A stretch of 64,000 nt of DNA from Ignavibacteriota bacterium (GTDB lineage Bacteria > Bacteroidota > Ignavibacteria > UBA10030 > SZUA-254). The notes beneath the pieces are model-generated. The model made no database searches and was not told the origin of the DNA. It worked only from the letters and a program-made list of their open reading frames with translations. Shown here piece after piece: positions 24,063 to 33,257 of this stretch. The position numbers and the translations under genes were made by a program. The first letter of the stretch is position 1. Every line of letters starts with the position of its first letter. The stretch is from the NCBI GenBank assembly GCA_016212665.1, contig JACREZ010000016.1, positions 248,001 to 312,000 of the forward strand, read 5' to 3'.

Positions 24063-26330
24063 TTAGTATTCCACTTCTTTTCCGAGTAACCGAAACTGAA
24101 GCCACGTTACGAACATGATGAGAACGAAGAGAACCCACGACATTGCGGAGGCGTAGCCCATCCGTAACTGTTCCCACGCCGCCTGATAAATATGATAGAC
24201 AATGACATCGGTACTCCGAACCGGTCCTCCCGCTGTCATTACATAGATTGAAGTGAAGACCTGAAACGAACTGATGAGTGACGTAACAAGAATAAAAAAC
24301 GTTGTCGGCTTCAGAAGCGGAAAAGTAATTTTCCAGAAACATTGTCCGGTACTTGCGCCGTCTATCGTTGCCGCGTCGTACAGTTCTTCGGGGATGCCTT
24401 GCAAGCCGGCAAGAAAAATTACCATCTGGTAACCAAGTCCAAGCCAGATAGAAAAAATCATCACCGAGAGCATCGCTGTCTTTTCCGAGTTCAACCATTG
24501 TGACGGTTCGAAGCCGAAACTCATCAGGAGGAAGTTCGCCGCGCCGAAACTCGGATGATACATCCACATCCACACCAACGCAATGGCAACGAAGGAGGAG
24601 ACGCTTGGGAGAAAATAGAGCGTGCGGAGAAATCCCAATCCTTTCAATCGCTTGTGTAGCATCAGCGCAACCGCAAGCGAAACGAGCATTCCAACCGGAA
24701 CGTTGAGCGAATAGACAAACGTGTTTTTGAACGCGTTCCAAAACAACGGGTCGTTCAGCATTTCAGAAAAATTATCAAGCCCGATGAACGGTTTATCCGG
24801 CACAACAACATCCCACCGGTGCATACTTAAATACGCGGAGAACGCGATGGGCGTAAACATAAAGACGATAAGATGTAGAATCGAAGGAGCGAGAAACGAA
24901 TACGCAGTTCGGAGAGTTTTTCGTTTGTTGTTTTTCGTTTTCAGATACAATAACACTGAAACCACTAACCAGAAACCTGAAACCATCAGCAGAAACCAGA
25001 GTATTTCCGACTGTTCTTTCATCGGCTTAAACTCCGTCGCTTCGTGACTCCGAATCTCGGCAAGTTCTTTGTCAACGCGTGCGGAATACTTCGTCATCGT
25101 TTCATGGAGCGGTTTGCCGTTGACCATTACTTCGTCAACTGCATCCTGTAATGTCCATTCGATTTCACTGAACCGTTCGATGAGTGAACCCCACGGTTGG
25201 CGGCAATATTGTACTTCATCAAAAAAAACTTGTTCTAACCCGGTTGCATCAGTTTTTACATTCTCTTCAGCGACGGAAATGACGGCAGGAATTTCGAGTC
25301 GTTGTGAAGAACGGACACGCGCTGTAATTTCTCCCGCCATGAACGAGGCAAGCAACACCGCTTCTTCCGGATATTTTGTGTTCACCGGAACGCACCAGCC
25401 GGATTCATACATGACATTTACTTTGTTGGCGTCGGGATGGCGTGGCAACGGCGCAACTCCGATATCGAGTGTCCCGTCCTGAATGTACTTCACAAATTTC
25501 GGCATCAACCAATGACCGCTTGTCAGCATTGCGAGTTTTCCGTTCGAGAAGAGCGCGTAACTTGTTCCCGTTTTTTCCGATTGTACCCATGTTCCCAAAT
25601 CGGGCGAGACCTTGTGCTTGTTTCTCAAGTCTATGAGAAACTGAATTGCAGATTCCGTTCTTTCCGAATTGAGAAATCCCGTAGCATGAAACCCGGTTGC
25701 ATCAACAACATCTCCTCCCGCCGACCAAATCCAGGGAATCCACTGGTAGTAATAATTGGTGAACGCTGTTCCGTACTGGTCAACCGTTCCGTCGTTGTCT
25801 GTATCTTTGGTAAGTTGTTTTGCTGTCTCAAGATAATCGTTCCATGTCCAATCTGATGTGGGATATGAGATGTTTGATGTGCGAAACAGTTGTTTGTTGT
25901 AATAGACCATGATAGGCGTGAAGCCCTTGGGAAATGCGTAGAGCGAATTTCCTTTCCGCGCAATGCTCAACACATTCGGGAACCACTGAGAAGAATCAAT
26001 ATGAAGTTTGGAGAGGTAGGGATGAAGGTCGAGGAGGACGTGTTTGTTGGTGAACGTCGGAATCAGTTTCGAGTCGAGCAGAAAAACATCTGGCGGCTCA
26101 TCGGCGACAAGCGAGGTCAAAATTTTTTCTTCATACACACGCCCCGGGCTCGGTTCGTACAAGACATTGATGTGTGGATACCGTTTCTTGAATTCTGCAA
26201 GCGAGAGTTCATCACTCGGCATTTCATCTACACTTGCCCAATCCATGAGACGAAGCGTTACCTGTTGCTGGGCGAATGTCATCGTCAACACGAACAACAT
26301 CAACCCGGCAACAAAGCAATATCGTTTCAT
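24063..26330 (-). CDS. Fused sugar-type solute-binding protein and MalF-like ABC permease
   Basis: 755 residues. A signal peptide (MKRYCFVAGLMLFVLTMTFA) precedes an extracellular family 1 solute-binding domain (about 21-430: 'PDVFLLDSKLIPTF', 'YAFPKGFTPIMVYYNKQLF', 'MLTSGHWLMPKFVKYI', 'PVNTKYPEEAVLLASFM'). An extra transmembrane helix near 442-462 with a basic cytoplasmic tail then leads into a six-helix CUT1 permease (about 475-755). The permease has the ATPase-docking EAA loop near residue 650 (EELYDAATIDGASTGQCFWK). The topology works: binding domain outside, permease N terminus inside. It follows a glycosidase-like gene by 39 bp. The ATPase is not in the window, and a MalG-type partner lies at 42004-42819. 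Confidence 0.88.
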   Translation of the reverse strand: MKRYCFVAGLMLFVLTMTFAQQQVTLRLMDWASVDEMPSDELSLAEFKKRYPHINVLYEPSPGRVYEEKILTSLVADEPPDVFLLDSKLIPTFTNKHVLLDLHPYLSKLHIDSSQWFPNVLSIARKGNSLYAFPKGFTPIMVYYNKQLFRTSNISYPTSDWTWNDYLETAKQLTKDTDNDGTVDQYGTAFTNYYYQWIPWIWSAGGDVVDATGFHATGFLNSERTESAIQFLIDLRNKHKVSPDLGTWVQSEKTGTSYALFSNGKLAMLTSGHWLMPKFVKYIQDGTLDIGVAPLPRHPDANKVNVMYESGWCVPVNTKYPEEAVLLASFMAGEITARVRSSQRLEIPAVISVAEENVKTDATGLEQVFFDEVQYCRQPWGSLIERFSEIEWTLQDAVDEVMVNGKPLHETMTKYSARVDKELAEIRSHEATEFKPMKEQSEILWFLLMVSGFWLVVSVLLYLKTKNNKRKTLRTAYSFLAPSILHLIVFMFTPIAFSAYLSMHRWDVVVPDKPFIGLDNFSEMLNDPLFWNAFKNTFVYSLNVPVGMLVSLAVALMLHKRLKGLGFLRTLYFLPSVSSFVAIALVWMWMYHPSFGAANFLLMSFGFEPSQWLNSEKTAMLSVMIFSIWLGLGYQMVIFLAGLQGIPEELYDAATIDGASTGQCFWKITFPLLKPTTFFILVTSLISSFQVFTSIYVMTAGGPVRSTDVIVYHIYQAAWEQLRMGYASAMSWVLFVLIMFVTWLQFRLLGKEVEY

Positions 26331-26369
26331 GGTTGTCAGAAATAATTCGGGCGACTGCCCTGAACCATG

Positions 26370-28661
26370 TTAATCAATTTGTCCGAAGATTCTCCAGATC
26401 GCTTCCCACTCGAGGCAGTTCGGTTCAACGATAACTCTGCCGCCGTTTTTGTACCATTTCACATCAACGCCTTCCACTTTATCGAGTTGATGTTTCTTGG
26501 AAATCTTACGCGGGAATTCAACCGCTTCAAACTTCGGCATCATCTTCTCGTTGAAATCTTCCCGTTTGAATTTCATCTTCCATGAACGTTCGTCCAACGG
26601 TTCGAGCGTGAGTGTAATTCTTCCCCACCGGGTCGGAGAGTACGTGAACGAAAATGGTTTCTGTGCATTGAGGTCGCCTTCCACCAATCCATCAAGCAGA
26701 CGGAGTTTGGTTTCATCTTCAAGAATAAAACTGTGGCGCAAGTAGCGAATGCACTCTGCGCTTGCCCAATTGTGCGGCATGTCTCCGATGAATCGTTCAT
26801 CCGCGATGGAGCGTAGCGTTTGTTCTTCGCGCCATGCATACATCGGCGAAGCGTGATTAAGAAATCCGTTGAAGAAGTTGCGTGCGAGTTGAGGTTGTCC
26901 TGCCCATAATAACACCTGACTAACAATCGGGGCGTTGTACGCCCAAACCGCATCGTGAGCAAGCCACCCTGTTTCTGCCGGAATATCTTCCTGAACAATA
27001 GACTTCATTAAATCAATATGACCAAGAACTTCAGCCGATTCAACATCGTACAGCATCCCGGGATAAATAGCATGCGACATGTAAATTTGAGCGGCTTGAA
27101 CGTTCGGACGATTCAATGGATTCGGGTCATTCCATTTTGGATCGTCTTTCATCAACATGGGAAGAAACTTGAACCCGTTTTGATGTTGCCGCGTTTCCTG
27201 CTGCGATGCAGTTCTGAAGGAAATCCAGAGTTCACGGTAAAAGTCCCGGATATCTCCGCGATTCATAAGAAACAACCTGTCGGCAGTGGATTGCATTGCT
27301 TTTAATCCGATGACTGTCCAAAGCGAATTTGTTAACTCTGAACGAACGCCGCCGATGCCACTGTCCCCGAACCCTTGCGGCAGTAATCCGTAACTTCCGT
27401 TTGCAGTTCCGTCTCTGTATGCTTTGTCGCGGAGGTTGCGTAAATACATTGCGGCTTTGTGCGCATCGGGCCACAGTTCGTTGAAGTAATCCCAGTTCTG
27501 CGAGAGTTCTGCCTGACGAATGAGCATATAGATTGCCGCCGCAGTGTCTTTCCAATGGTTCTCACCACCGCCGGCAAAAATTCCGCCTGCGGAGTTTTGC
27601 AGATTCCAGATTGACTCAAGTCCTTCCTGCGCTTCTTTATCATGTCCCATGTAGCGCGCCGCTTCGAGAAGAAATGTTCCGTCAATGACCCACAACCCGC
27701 GATAGACAGTCGGTCCGACCTGAAATGCTTTCTTTCCTTCTTTGATTGTGCGGGATTGTAAAATATTTCTTGTTGATGTAATGAGAAATTCGTGATGCTT
27801 ATCCTGAATCTGCCAGTTTACTTTTCCGTCGAACGGTTTCCAGTTTTGCCAGAACAAACGGGCTTCATCAAGCAACTTTTGCGGTTCTTCGATTCCGTCT
27901 TCAATTGCATCGAGTTCCTGCGCGGCTTGCGGGAAGCGGAAGAAGAAGTTCAGCGGAGATGATGCCGTAGCTTTGTCTTTTGCCAATGTGCAGGTGTAGG
28001 TAGTTCCGTCGTTGCTCATTTCGATATGTGCGTTGACCGCAAGGAACAATGTTTTGTTCTCATCGCCGAGCAGGAGCGTACTGAGGTCGTCGTCCTGTTC
28101 ATCGAGCGTGAGTTCTGCTTTTGAACTGATGGTGAGGAACGGAGCGCAATCAAGTTCTTCTTTCCCGTCGGGACGAATTTGAACGAGGACGTTATCCACG
28201 CGTCCTTCGTTGTTGCTGTTGGTGGCGAACGTGGTCAGCGTCATTACTGCATCGGGGAAACGGAGTTTTGTTGTAATGATGGGAATTCCCGGCGCTTCCA
28301 ATTTCTGTTCGATGTATTCGCCTTTCTGCGTTCCGTTTAACCCGAACCAGACTTTTTGAGCAAACGCATCGAGTTCAGCAAGCAAACCCGGGTGATTGTA
28401 CAGGAGTTCACCATACTTCCCGACTAAACTCTTATATGGGTCATCAGGGAAACAGAATGTGGATTGCCATGTCGAGGGAGAATACCGGAAGTCAATAGGG
28501 ACAGTTGACTCGACAATTGTTTTTGGTTTTACGGTCACAACTTTTTTCTTTCCTTCCTGTTTGAAGAATGAAAACGCGTTCAGCGCATCGGCTCCGAGCG
28601 TTACTGCGCCTCCTGCCAATGCAAGTTCTTTTAAGAATTTTCGACGATTGTGTCTGTTCAT
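26370..28661 (-). CDS. Tat-exported (alpha/alpha)6-barrel glycoside hydrolase-like protein
   Basis: 763 residues. It begins with a twin-arginine signal (NRRKFLKELALAGGA), so it is probably exported folded. After an N-terminal beta-sandwich region (about 60-270), residues about 290-660 look like an (alpha/alpha)6 barrel of the GH15/GH65/trehalase type: 'YRGLWVIDGTFLLEAARYMG', 'NHWKDTAAAIYMLIRQAEL', 'SGIGGVRSELTNSLW', 'WLAHDAVWAYNAPIVSQVL', 'HNWASAECIRYLRHSF'. A C-terminal beta domain follows. Acidic residues suited to catalysis are present, but the exact family and substrate are not certain. It precedes the fused transporter gene by 39 bp, pointing to an oligosaccharide that is trimmed and imported. 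Confidence 0.75.
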   Translation of the reverse strand: MNRHNRRKFLKELALAGGAVTLGADALNAFSFFKQEGKKKVVTVKPKTIVESTVPIDFRYSPSTWQSTFCFPDDPYKSLVGKYGELLYNHPGLLAELDAFAQKVWFGLNGTQKGEYIEQKLEAPGIPIITTKLRFPDAVMTLTTFATNSNNEGRVDNVLVQIRPDGKEELDCAPFLTISSKAELTLDEQDDDLSTLLLGDENKTLFLAVNAHIEMSNDGTTYTCTLAKDKATASSPLNFFFRFPQAAQELDAIEDGIEEPQKLLDEARLFWQNWKPFDGKVNWQIQDKHHEFLITSTRNILQSRTIKEGKKAFQVGPTVYRGLWVIDGTFLLEAARYMGHDKEAQEGLESIWNLQNSAGGIFAGGGENHWKDTAAAIYMLIRQAELSQNWDYFNELWPDAHKAAMYLRNLRDKAYRDGTANGSYGLLPQGFGDSGIGGVRSELTNSLWTVIGLKAMQSTADRLFLMNRGDIRDFYRELWISFRTASQQETRQHQNGFKFLPMLMKDDPKWNDPNPLNRPNVQAAQIYMSHAIYPGMLYDVESAEVLGHIDLMKSIVQEDIPAETGWLAHDAVWAYNAPIVSQVLLWAGQPQLARNFFNGFLNHASPMYAWREEQTLRSIADERFIGDMPHNWASAECIRYLRHSFILEDETKLRLLDGLVEGDLNAQKPFSFTYSPTRWGRITLTLEPLDERSWKMKFKREDFNEKMMPKFEAVEFPRKISKKHQLDKVEGVDVKWYKNGGRVIVEPNCLEWEAIWRIFGQID

Positions 28662-28690
28662 AATCTGATGTTGAGGTTGATATCGTTAAG

Positions 28691-28726
28691 AAAAAAAGCC
28701 CGCGATACGGTTCTGTATCGCGGGCA
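28691..28726 (-). terminator. Rho-independent terminator of the three-paralog operon
   Basis: An 11-bp stem GCCCGCGATAC / GTATCGCGGGC (28698-28725) followed on the minus strand by seven T. It lies 43 bp after the stop of the last paralog and 30 bp before the glycosidase-like gene. Confidence 0.92.
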
Positions 28727-28768
28727 TAAATATACACAAGAAAAGTGAAATCTAAACAAATAAAAAAA

Positions 28769-31012
28769 TCATCGTGCGATAACAAACTTCCCGATTTGCC
28801 TTCCGTATTCCGACTCGACTGTGAAAACAAATATTCCGTTTGCCAACTGTCTTCCGCTCTCGGTGAAGAGATGGAAATCATGCTGACCGGGAATATCTCC
28901 GGCGGCTTCATCATGTTGGAAGGTAGCAACAACTTCTCCGGCAATTGTGTAAATCCGAACGGTTGCTTTCGATGGAAGATGAATGAACCTCACCATCCGT
29001 TTATAAGGAGTCCAATCACTGCTAGAGCCTTCAAATCCTCCTCCATTAACATAGTCTTCTGAGTTAAGATACGGATTTGGAACAACCAACACTTCTCCGA
29101 GTTTTTCACCCGGAGTGAATGTCATATAGACTTTCGTCGCATTCGATTTCAAATCCGATTCAGTTCCTTCGTACCAAAGTGTATCATAAAGAGTCCCGCC
29201 CGGTATTGGGCGTTCAATAATAGTAAATCCGGGTTCTGAAAACGCGGTAATGGCATACCAATAATGTTTTCCGGTGGAAAGATTACTATCAACAAAGGCG
29301 GTTTCGATTCCGGTATCATACCCGAATGGAAGCCCGTCAATTTTATCATACTGTGCAAGAAGAACAAATGATTTGTCATCATAGTGTTCTGAAATACTTC
29401 GATAGACCCGGTATCCTTCCCGGATAACACGTTTGGGAGTAAACGTTGACCATGGTGCCAGACCGCATGGTGTCGGAGTGGTGTACGTATCTCCGTAACA
29501 AGGTTGTGTCAGATCAACATTGCAATCCCAACGAAGCCGGACGGAATTTTTTGCTTGTTCTATTTTGAGAGGCGGCGGTGGAGGTTGTAACCTGTTCCAA
29601 CCTTCTTCAGGATTATATGGTTGTAATCTCCGGGCAAGGTCTATTAACCACTCAACTTTATCCTCTGTCAGCAAAGCGATACACAATCGTAACGTATCGC
29701 CGGGACGAAATTCTTTGAATGGTCCGGCAGAAAGTAAGAACCGCGTGTCGTTTGGTGAATTGACAGGAGGTTCCGCGAACAAACAGTTCAGGTCGGATTC
29801 ATCCGAGCAACTGATGCACCGGTAATTAGAAGTATTATCACTTCCTCCGCAAGGCGGCTCAAAACCAAATTCGCGAAAAATAATTTTTACACTATCCCAC
29901 GGTAACGAAGCCTTGAGCAACGTGATACCGGCCGGTGTTGCACCTTGTTCAACAGGATTATGAGTGTAGCCCAATCGGACATCACTACTATATGCTGAAT
30001 AATTTCTACTTGCATATCCCGATGTGCTACCGATGTCCATATCAGCAATGACACCAAGGTACACATCATTGATGATGTTGGAGCCAATGTTCACGAATGT
30101 ATATTCGATGGGAATTGTATTTTTGTGGTCGGCATAATCAAAGTAAAATGTTCTCTGAATGATTTTGATTCCCATTGGTTGATGATGAATATCTGAAACA
30201 ACCGTATCTGTAGCGGAAAAAGAAATTTCGTTGTTTGCAAACGTGCCGTAATCTTCATCAACGTGTGGTTCACCATGGTCGGGTATCCCGTTGTTTTGTG
30301 TGTATAAATCTCTGCTTCTGATGACACGAAACAGGCAAGAATCATAATTGCCGGCAAAAAAATTATCAAACGCAGGGTCGGGATTTTTTACCGGGTCGTA
30401 CATTCCTTTGCATCCTTGTTCTTCAGTATCCGGCAGACCGTCCGTTCCAAGGTCATCGGTAACTCTATTCCAATCATCATCATTATCTTCGCCATCCAAA
30501 ATATCTTCATCAACGTTTCCGTCGCCGTCATCATCAACACATAATTTATTCATCGCATAGTTGTAGTAACCCTGACGTGAACTATTGTACGCCGTATCTT
30601 TTTTCGAACCAAGCCAGAACTGGTTTCTCAGAGAATCTTTTGCGGCAAGATTGAATTCCGTTCTTCCTTCGGTTCCGTCATACGCTGTACTGACGTGCGG
30701 AACACCGTTGATTATTCCTCCGATAAAAGGACCGCCGCCATACAGATGTTCAATGCAACTGCCAAGCGGGTACTCCAAGCCAACGGGAATATTTCCGCAA
30801 CTCGAATCTGAAGGCGGGTTTCCGTGAAACGCTACTTTCCCGAGCACCAGATCGTTGCTCATCCAGAGTTTCATTTCCTTTCCAATTGAAATGCGTTTTA
30901 CCCATGAGTATGATGTATCAGTAACCTGAAATGTTTTTTTGTGCTGAGGGTGTACGCCACCAACGAAAATGAAAAGAAGCATTCCAAGAATTATTGTTGT
31001 AAGTGATTTCAT
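28769..31012 (-). CDS. Secreted surface protein, paralog 1 of a four-member family (third gene of operon)
   Basis: 747 residues with a signal peptide (MKSLTTIILGMLLFIFVGGV). Family features in order: an N-terminal module with 'LEYPLGSCIEHLYGGGPFIG'; a thrombospondin-3/EF-hand-like acidic stretch, probably calcium-binding, at about 155-195 ('DDDGDGNVDEDILDGEDNDD'); 'YTQNNGIPDHGEPHVDEDY'; a four-cysteine motif (PPCGG...YRCISCSD...NC); a fibronectin-like region ('YRVYRSISEHY', 'HYWYAITAFSEPG'); and a C-terminal domain 'GEVLVVPNPYLNSEDYVNGG ... GRQIGKFVIAR' that I take as an outer-membrane sorting domain. Function unknown. It starts 13 bp after paralog 2. Confidence 0.8.
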   Translation of the reverse strand: MKSLTTIILGMLLFIFVGGVHPQHKKTFQVTDTSYSWVKRISIGKEMKLWMSNDLVLGKVAFHGNPPSDSSCGNIPVGLEYPLGSCIEHLYGGGPFIGGIINGVPHVSTAYDGTEGRTEFNLAAKDSLRNQFWLGSKKDTAYNSSRQGYYNYAMNKLCVDDDGDGNVDEDILDGEDNDDDWNRVTDDLGTDGLPDTEEQGCKGMYDPVKNPDPAFDNFFAGNYDSCLFRVIRSRDLYTQNNGIPDHGEPHVDEDYGTFANNEISFSATDTVVSDIHHQPMGIKIIQRTFYFDYADHKNTIPIEYTFVNIGSNIINDVYLGVIADMDIGSTSGYASRNYSAYSSDVRLGYTHNPVEQGATPAGITLLKASLPWDSVKIIFREFGFEPPCGGSDNTSNYRCISCSDESDLNCLFAEPPVNSPNDTRFLLSAGPFKEFRPGDTLRLCIALLTEDKVEWLIDLARRLQPYNPEEGWNRLQPPPPPLKIEQAKNSVRLRWDCNVDLTQPCYGDTYTTPTPCGLAPWSTFTPKRVIREGYRVYRSISEHYDDKSFVLLAQYDKIDGLPFGYDTGIETAFVDSNLSTGKHYWYAITAFSEPGFTIIERPIPGGTLYDTLWYEGTESDLKSNATKVYMTFTPGEKLGEVLVVPNPYLNSEDYVNGGGFEGSSSDWTPYKRMVRFIHLPSKATVRIYTIAGEVVATFQHDEAAGDIPGQHDFHLFTESGRQLANGIFVFTVESEYGRQIGKFVIAR

Positions 31013-31025
31013 AACGCTCTCCTGT

Positions 31026-33245
31026 TTACCGTGCTATCACAAATTTCCCGATTTGCTTTCCGTATTCCGACTCGACCGTGAAAACAAAAATGCCGTTTGC
31101 AAGTGGTCGTCCGCTTTCTGTGAAGAGATGGAAATCATGCTGACCTTCCGTATCTCCCGCACTTTCATCATGCGTGAATGTAGCAACCACTTCTCCCGCA
31201 ATTGTGTAAATGCGAATGGTTGCTTTCGATGGAAGATGAATGAACCTAACCATGCGTTTGTATGGTGTCCACTCGCGTTCCAATCCTTCAAATCCATCGC
31301 CATTGACGTAATATTCACTTCCGCGATATGGATTGGGGACGACGAGTACTTCACCCGATTGGGTTGAAGGTCCAAAAGAGTTAAATACTTTTTGAGCGTT
31401 TTCAGAAATAGAAGATTCAACTCCCTCAATAACAAGAGTATCATACGAACTACCATTCCAGTGTGATGTATGGGCAACCACAGAATATGAAGTTACAGCG
31501 TACCAATAAATATTTCCTTTTCTTATTGCCGCATCTACAAATGTGGTTTCAATTCCTGTTTGAAATCCATATTTGTACGCATTATCAACATCGTATTGCG
31601 CGAGTAAAGTTGCTTTCGAAATATCGAGCGTATCTGAATCAATCCGATACACACGGTAACCTTCAAATGTATTTCCATTCAAGTTTGCCGATGGATTGTT
31701 ACCTACATGTTCCCATGATAACGTCACACTCTCTTGTTCCTTCGAAACCTGTAATCGGGGAGAAGGAGGTGGAGTTGGAACTGCATATCCGTTTTGATGA
31801 AATATCAATGCCTTTCTTGCTCTACCCGACAGACTGTTCTCATGATTCCGCAAGTCATTTCCGACAACAAACGCAACAGTGAATCGAAGCGTATCTCCCG
31901 GTTTCAATTCCTCAAACGGTCCGAACGATAAAAGAAATCGTGTATCGTTCAAGGAATGACTCGATTGATCTGGTTTGATACAATTATGTTCATTCGGTCC
32001 ACATTTCATACACTCCAACATTTCATCTTCATTATATGGTGAACTACCACAATCATCTGCTTCAAATTCATACCAATTGTAAACGATACGTAACGCGTTG
32101 AATGGTATAGAACTTCCTAAAAGTGTAACTCCTGCCGGTGTTGCATATCGGTCGAGAGGATTATGGATATATGCCGTTCTCTCGTTCGGGTAGTAACCGC
32201 TATAATTCCTGGAGGCAAATGAACTTCCGTTCACCCAACCGACATCCATATCGCAAATCATACCCATATAAACATCATGGATAATATTATTGCTGAAATT
32301 GGTAATCGTGTATTCAATTGGCAGGATACCTTCGAGCCATTTGTCTTTCCATGCGAACGAACGCTGATGAATTTTAATGCCAATCGGATTATGCCACGAA
32401 AGAGTTGCCACGGTGTCTGTTGAAAAGAGTAAAATATCATTATCAGAAATTGTAGCGTAGTCTTCATCAACATGTTGTTCTCCATTGTCGGGGAGTTTAT
32501 TTCCTTGTGTATAAAGATATCTGCTGTTTTTCTTATACGGAGTGGTTCCGCGTTCTGCTTTGCAGACATCATAACTTGTTGAATCCCAGTTATCATTTGC
32601 CGGGTCTGGATTATAGTACGGTTCAAATCCACCTCTGCAACCGATTTCCAGAGTGTCGGGCAAACCATCAGAACCTAAATCGTCCGTAAGTTCATTCCAG
32701 TCGCCATCATTATCGAGACCATCGAACATATCTTCATCTGTCTTACCATCGTTGTCGTCATCAACTCCCTTTCTGTTCATCGCATATTTATAAAATCCAG
32801 TTCGAGTTGAATTATACAATGTATCGTCAATCGAACTTGTAAAAATATGTCGTTTATCCTTGTCGAACGAACTTTGCTGAAAATCTCCTTCTGCATCCGA
32901 CGGATAATATGCCGCTGAGACATATCGCACGCCATTCACAATCCCACCAAGTATCGGACCTCCACCGTACAAATGGTCAACGCAGGAATGAACGGGATAT
33001 TCCAAACCCAACCAATCATCGCACTCATATTCGGATGATGGCGATACGCCTTCATACGCTCCAAGCGCTTCTTTCCCTAACATCAATTCGCTGTTCATTC
33101 TGAGTTTCATATTGAAACCCTGAATAATTGATTTTGGATAGGATGCTGTTACTTCAGTCGGTTGACGTTTTGATTTTTTATTAACCTGTCCAACAATTTG
33201 TTGAGACAAGAAAAAAACGGTGACAAAATAAACTAAGTATTTCAT
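31026..33245 (-). CDS. Secreted surface protein, paralog 2 of a four-member family (second gene of operon)
   Basis: 739 residues with a signal peptide (MKYLVYFVTVFFLSQQIVGQ). Same order of modules as its neighbours: 'LEYPVHSCVDHLYGGGPILG', an acidic calcium-type stretch ('DDDNDGKTDEDMFDGLDNDG'), 'YTQGNKLPDNGEQHVDEDYA', a CMKCGPNEHNC cysteine cluster, a fibronectin-like 'YRVYRIDS' region and the sorting domain. The last about 108 residues are the same as in paralog 3, and a 120-bp stretch here (31141-31260) has no base differences from the matching part of paralog 3, although flanking parts differ silently. This is expected for recent gene conversion. 12 bp separate it from the upstream paralog. 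Function unknown. Confidence 0.8.
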   Translation of the reverse strand: MKYLVYFVTVFFLSQQIVGQVNKKSKRQPTEVTASYPKSIIQGFNMKLRMNSELMLGKEALGAYEGVSPSSEYECDDWLGLEYPVHSCVDHLYGGGPILGGIVNGVRYVSAAYYPSDAEGDFQQSSFDKDKRHIFTSSIDDTLYNSTRTGFYKYAMNRKGVDDDNDGKTDEDMFDGLDNDGDWNELTDDLGSDGLPDTLEIGCRGGFEPYYNPDPANDNWDSTSYDVCKAERGTTPYKKNSRYLYTQGNKLPDNGEQHVDEDYATISDNDILLFSTDTVATLSWHNPIGIKIHQRSFAWKDKWLEGILPIEYTITNFSNNIIHDVYMGMICDMDVGWVNGSSFASRNYSGYYPNERTAYIHNPLDRYATPAGVTLLGSSIPFNALRIVYNWYEFEADDCGSSPYNEDEMLECMKCGPNEHNCIKPDQSSHSLNDTRFLLSFGPFEELKPGDTLRFTVAFVVGNDLRNHENSLSGRARKALIFHQNGYAVPTPPPSPRLQVSKEQESVTLSWEHVGNNPSANLNGNTFEGYRVYRIDSDTLDISKATLLAQYDVDNAYKYGFQTGIETTFVDAAIRKGNIYWYAVTSYSVVAHTSHWNGSSYDTLVIEGVESSISENAQKVFNSFGPSTQSGEVLVVPNPYRGSEYYVNGDGFEGLEREWTPYKRMVRFIHLPSKATIRIYTIAGEVVATFTHDESAGDTEGQHDFHLFTESGRPLANGIFVFTVESEYGKQIGKFVIAR

Positions 33246-33257
33246 ACTTTCTCCTCA

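Noticed and set aside
24004-24741. 245-codon minus-strand frame overlapping the end of the fused transporter
   Set aside because: Out of frame with the permease, which has clear membrane helices and an EAA loop; the product is Arg/Cys/His-rich without domains.
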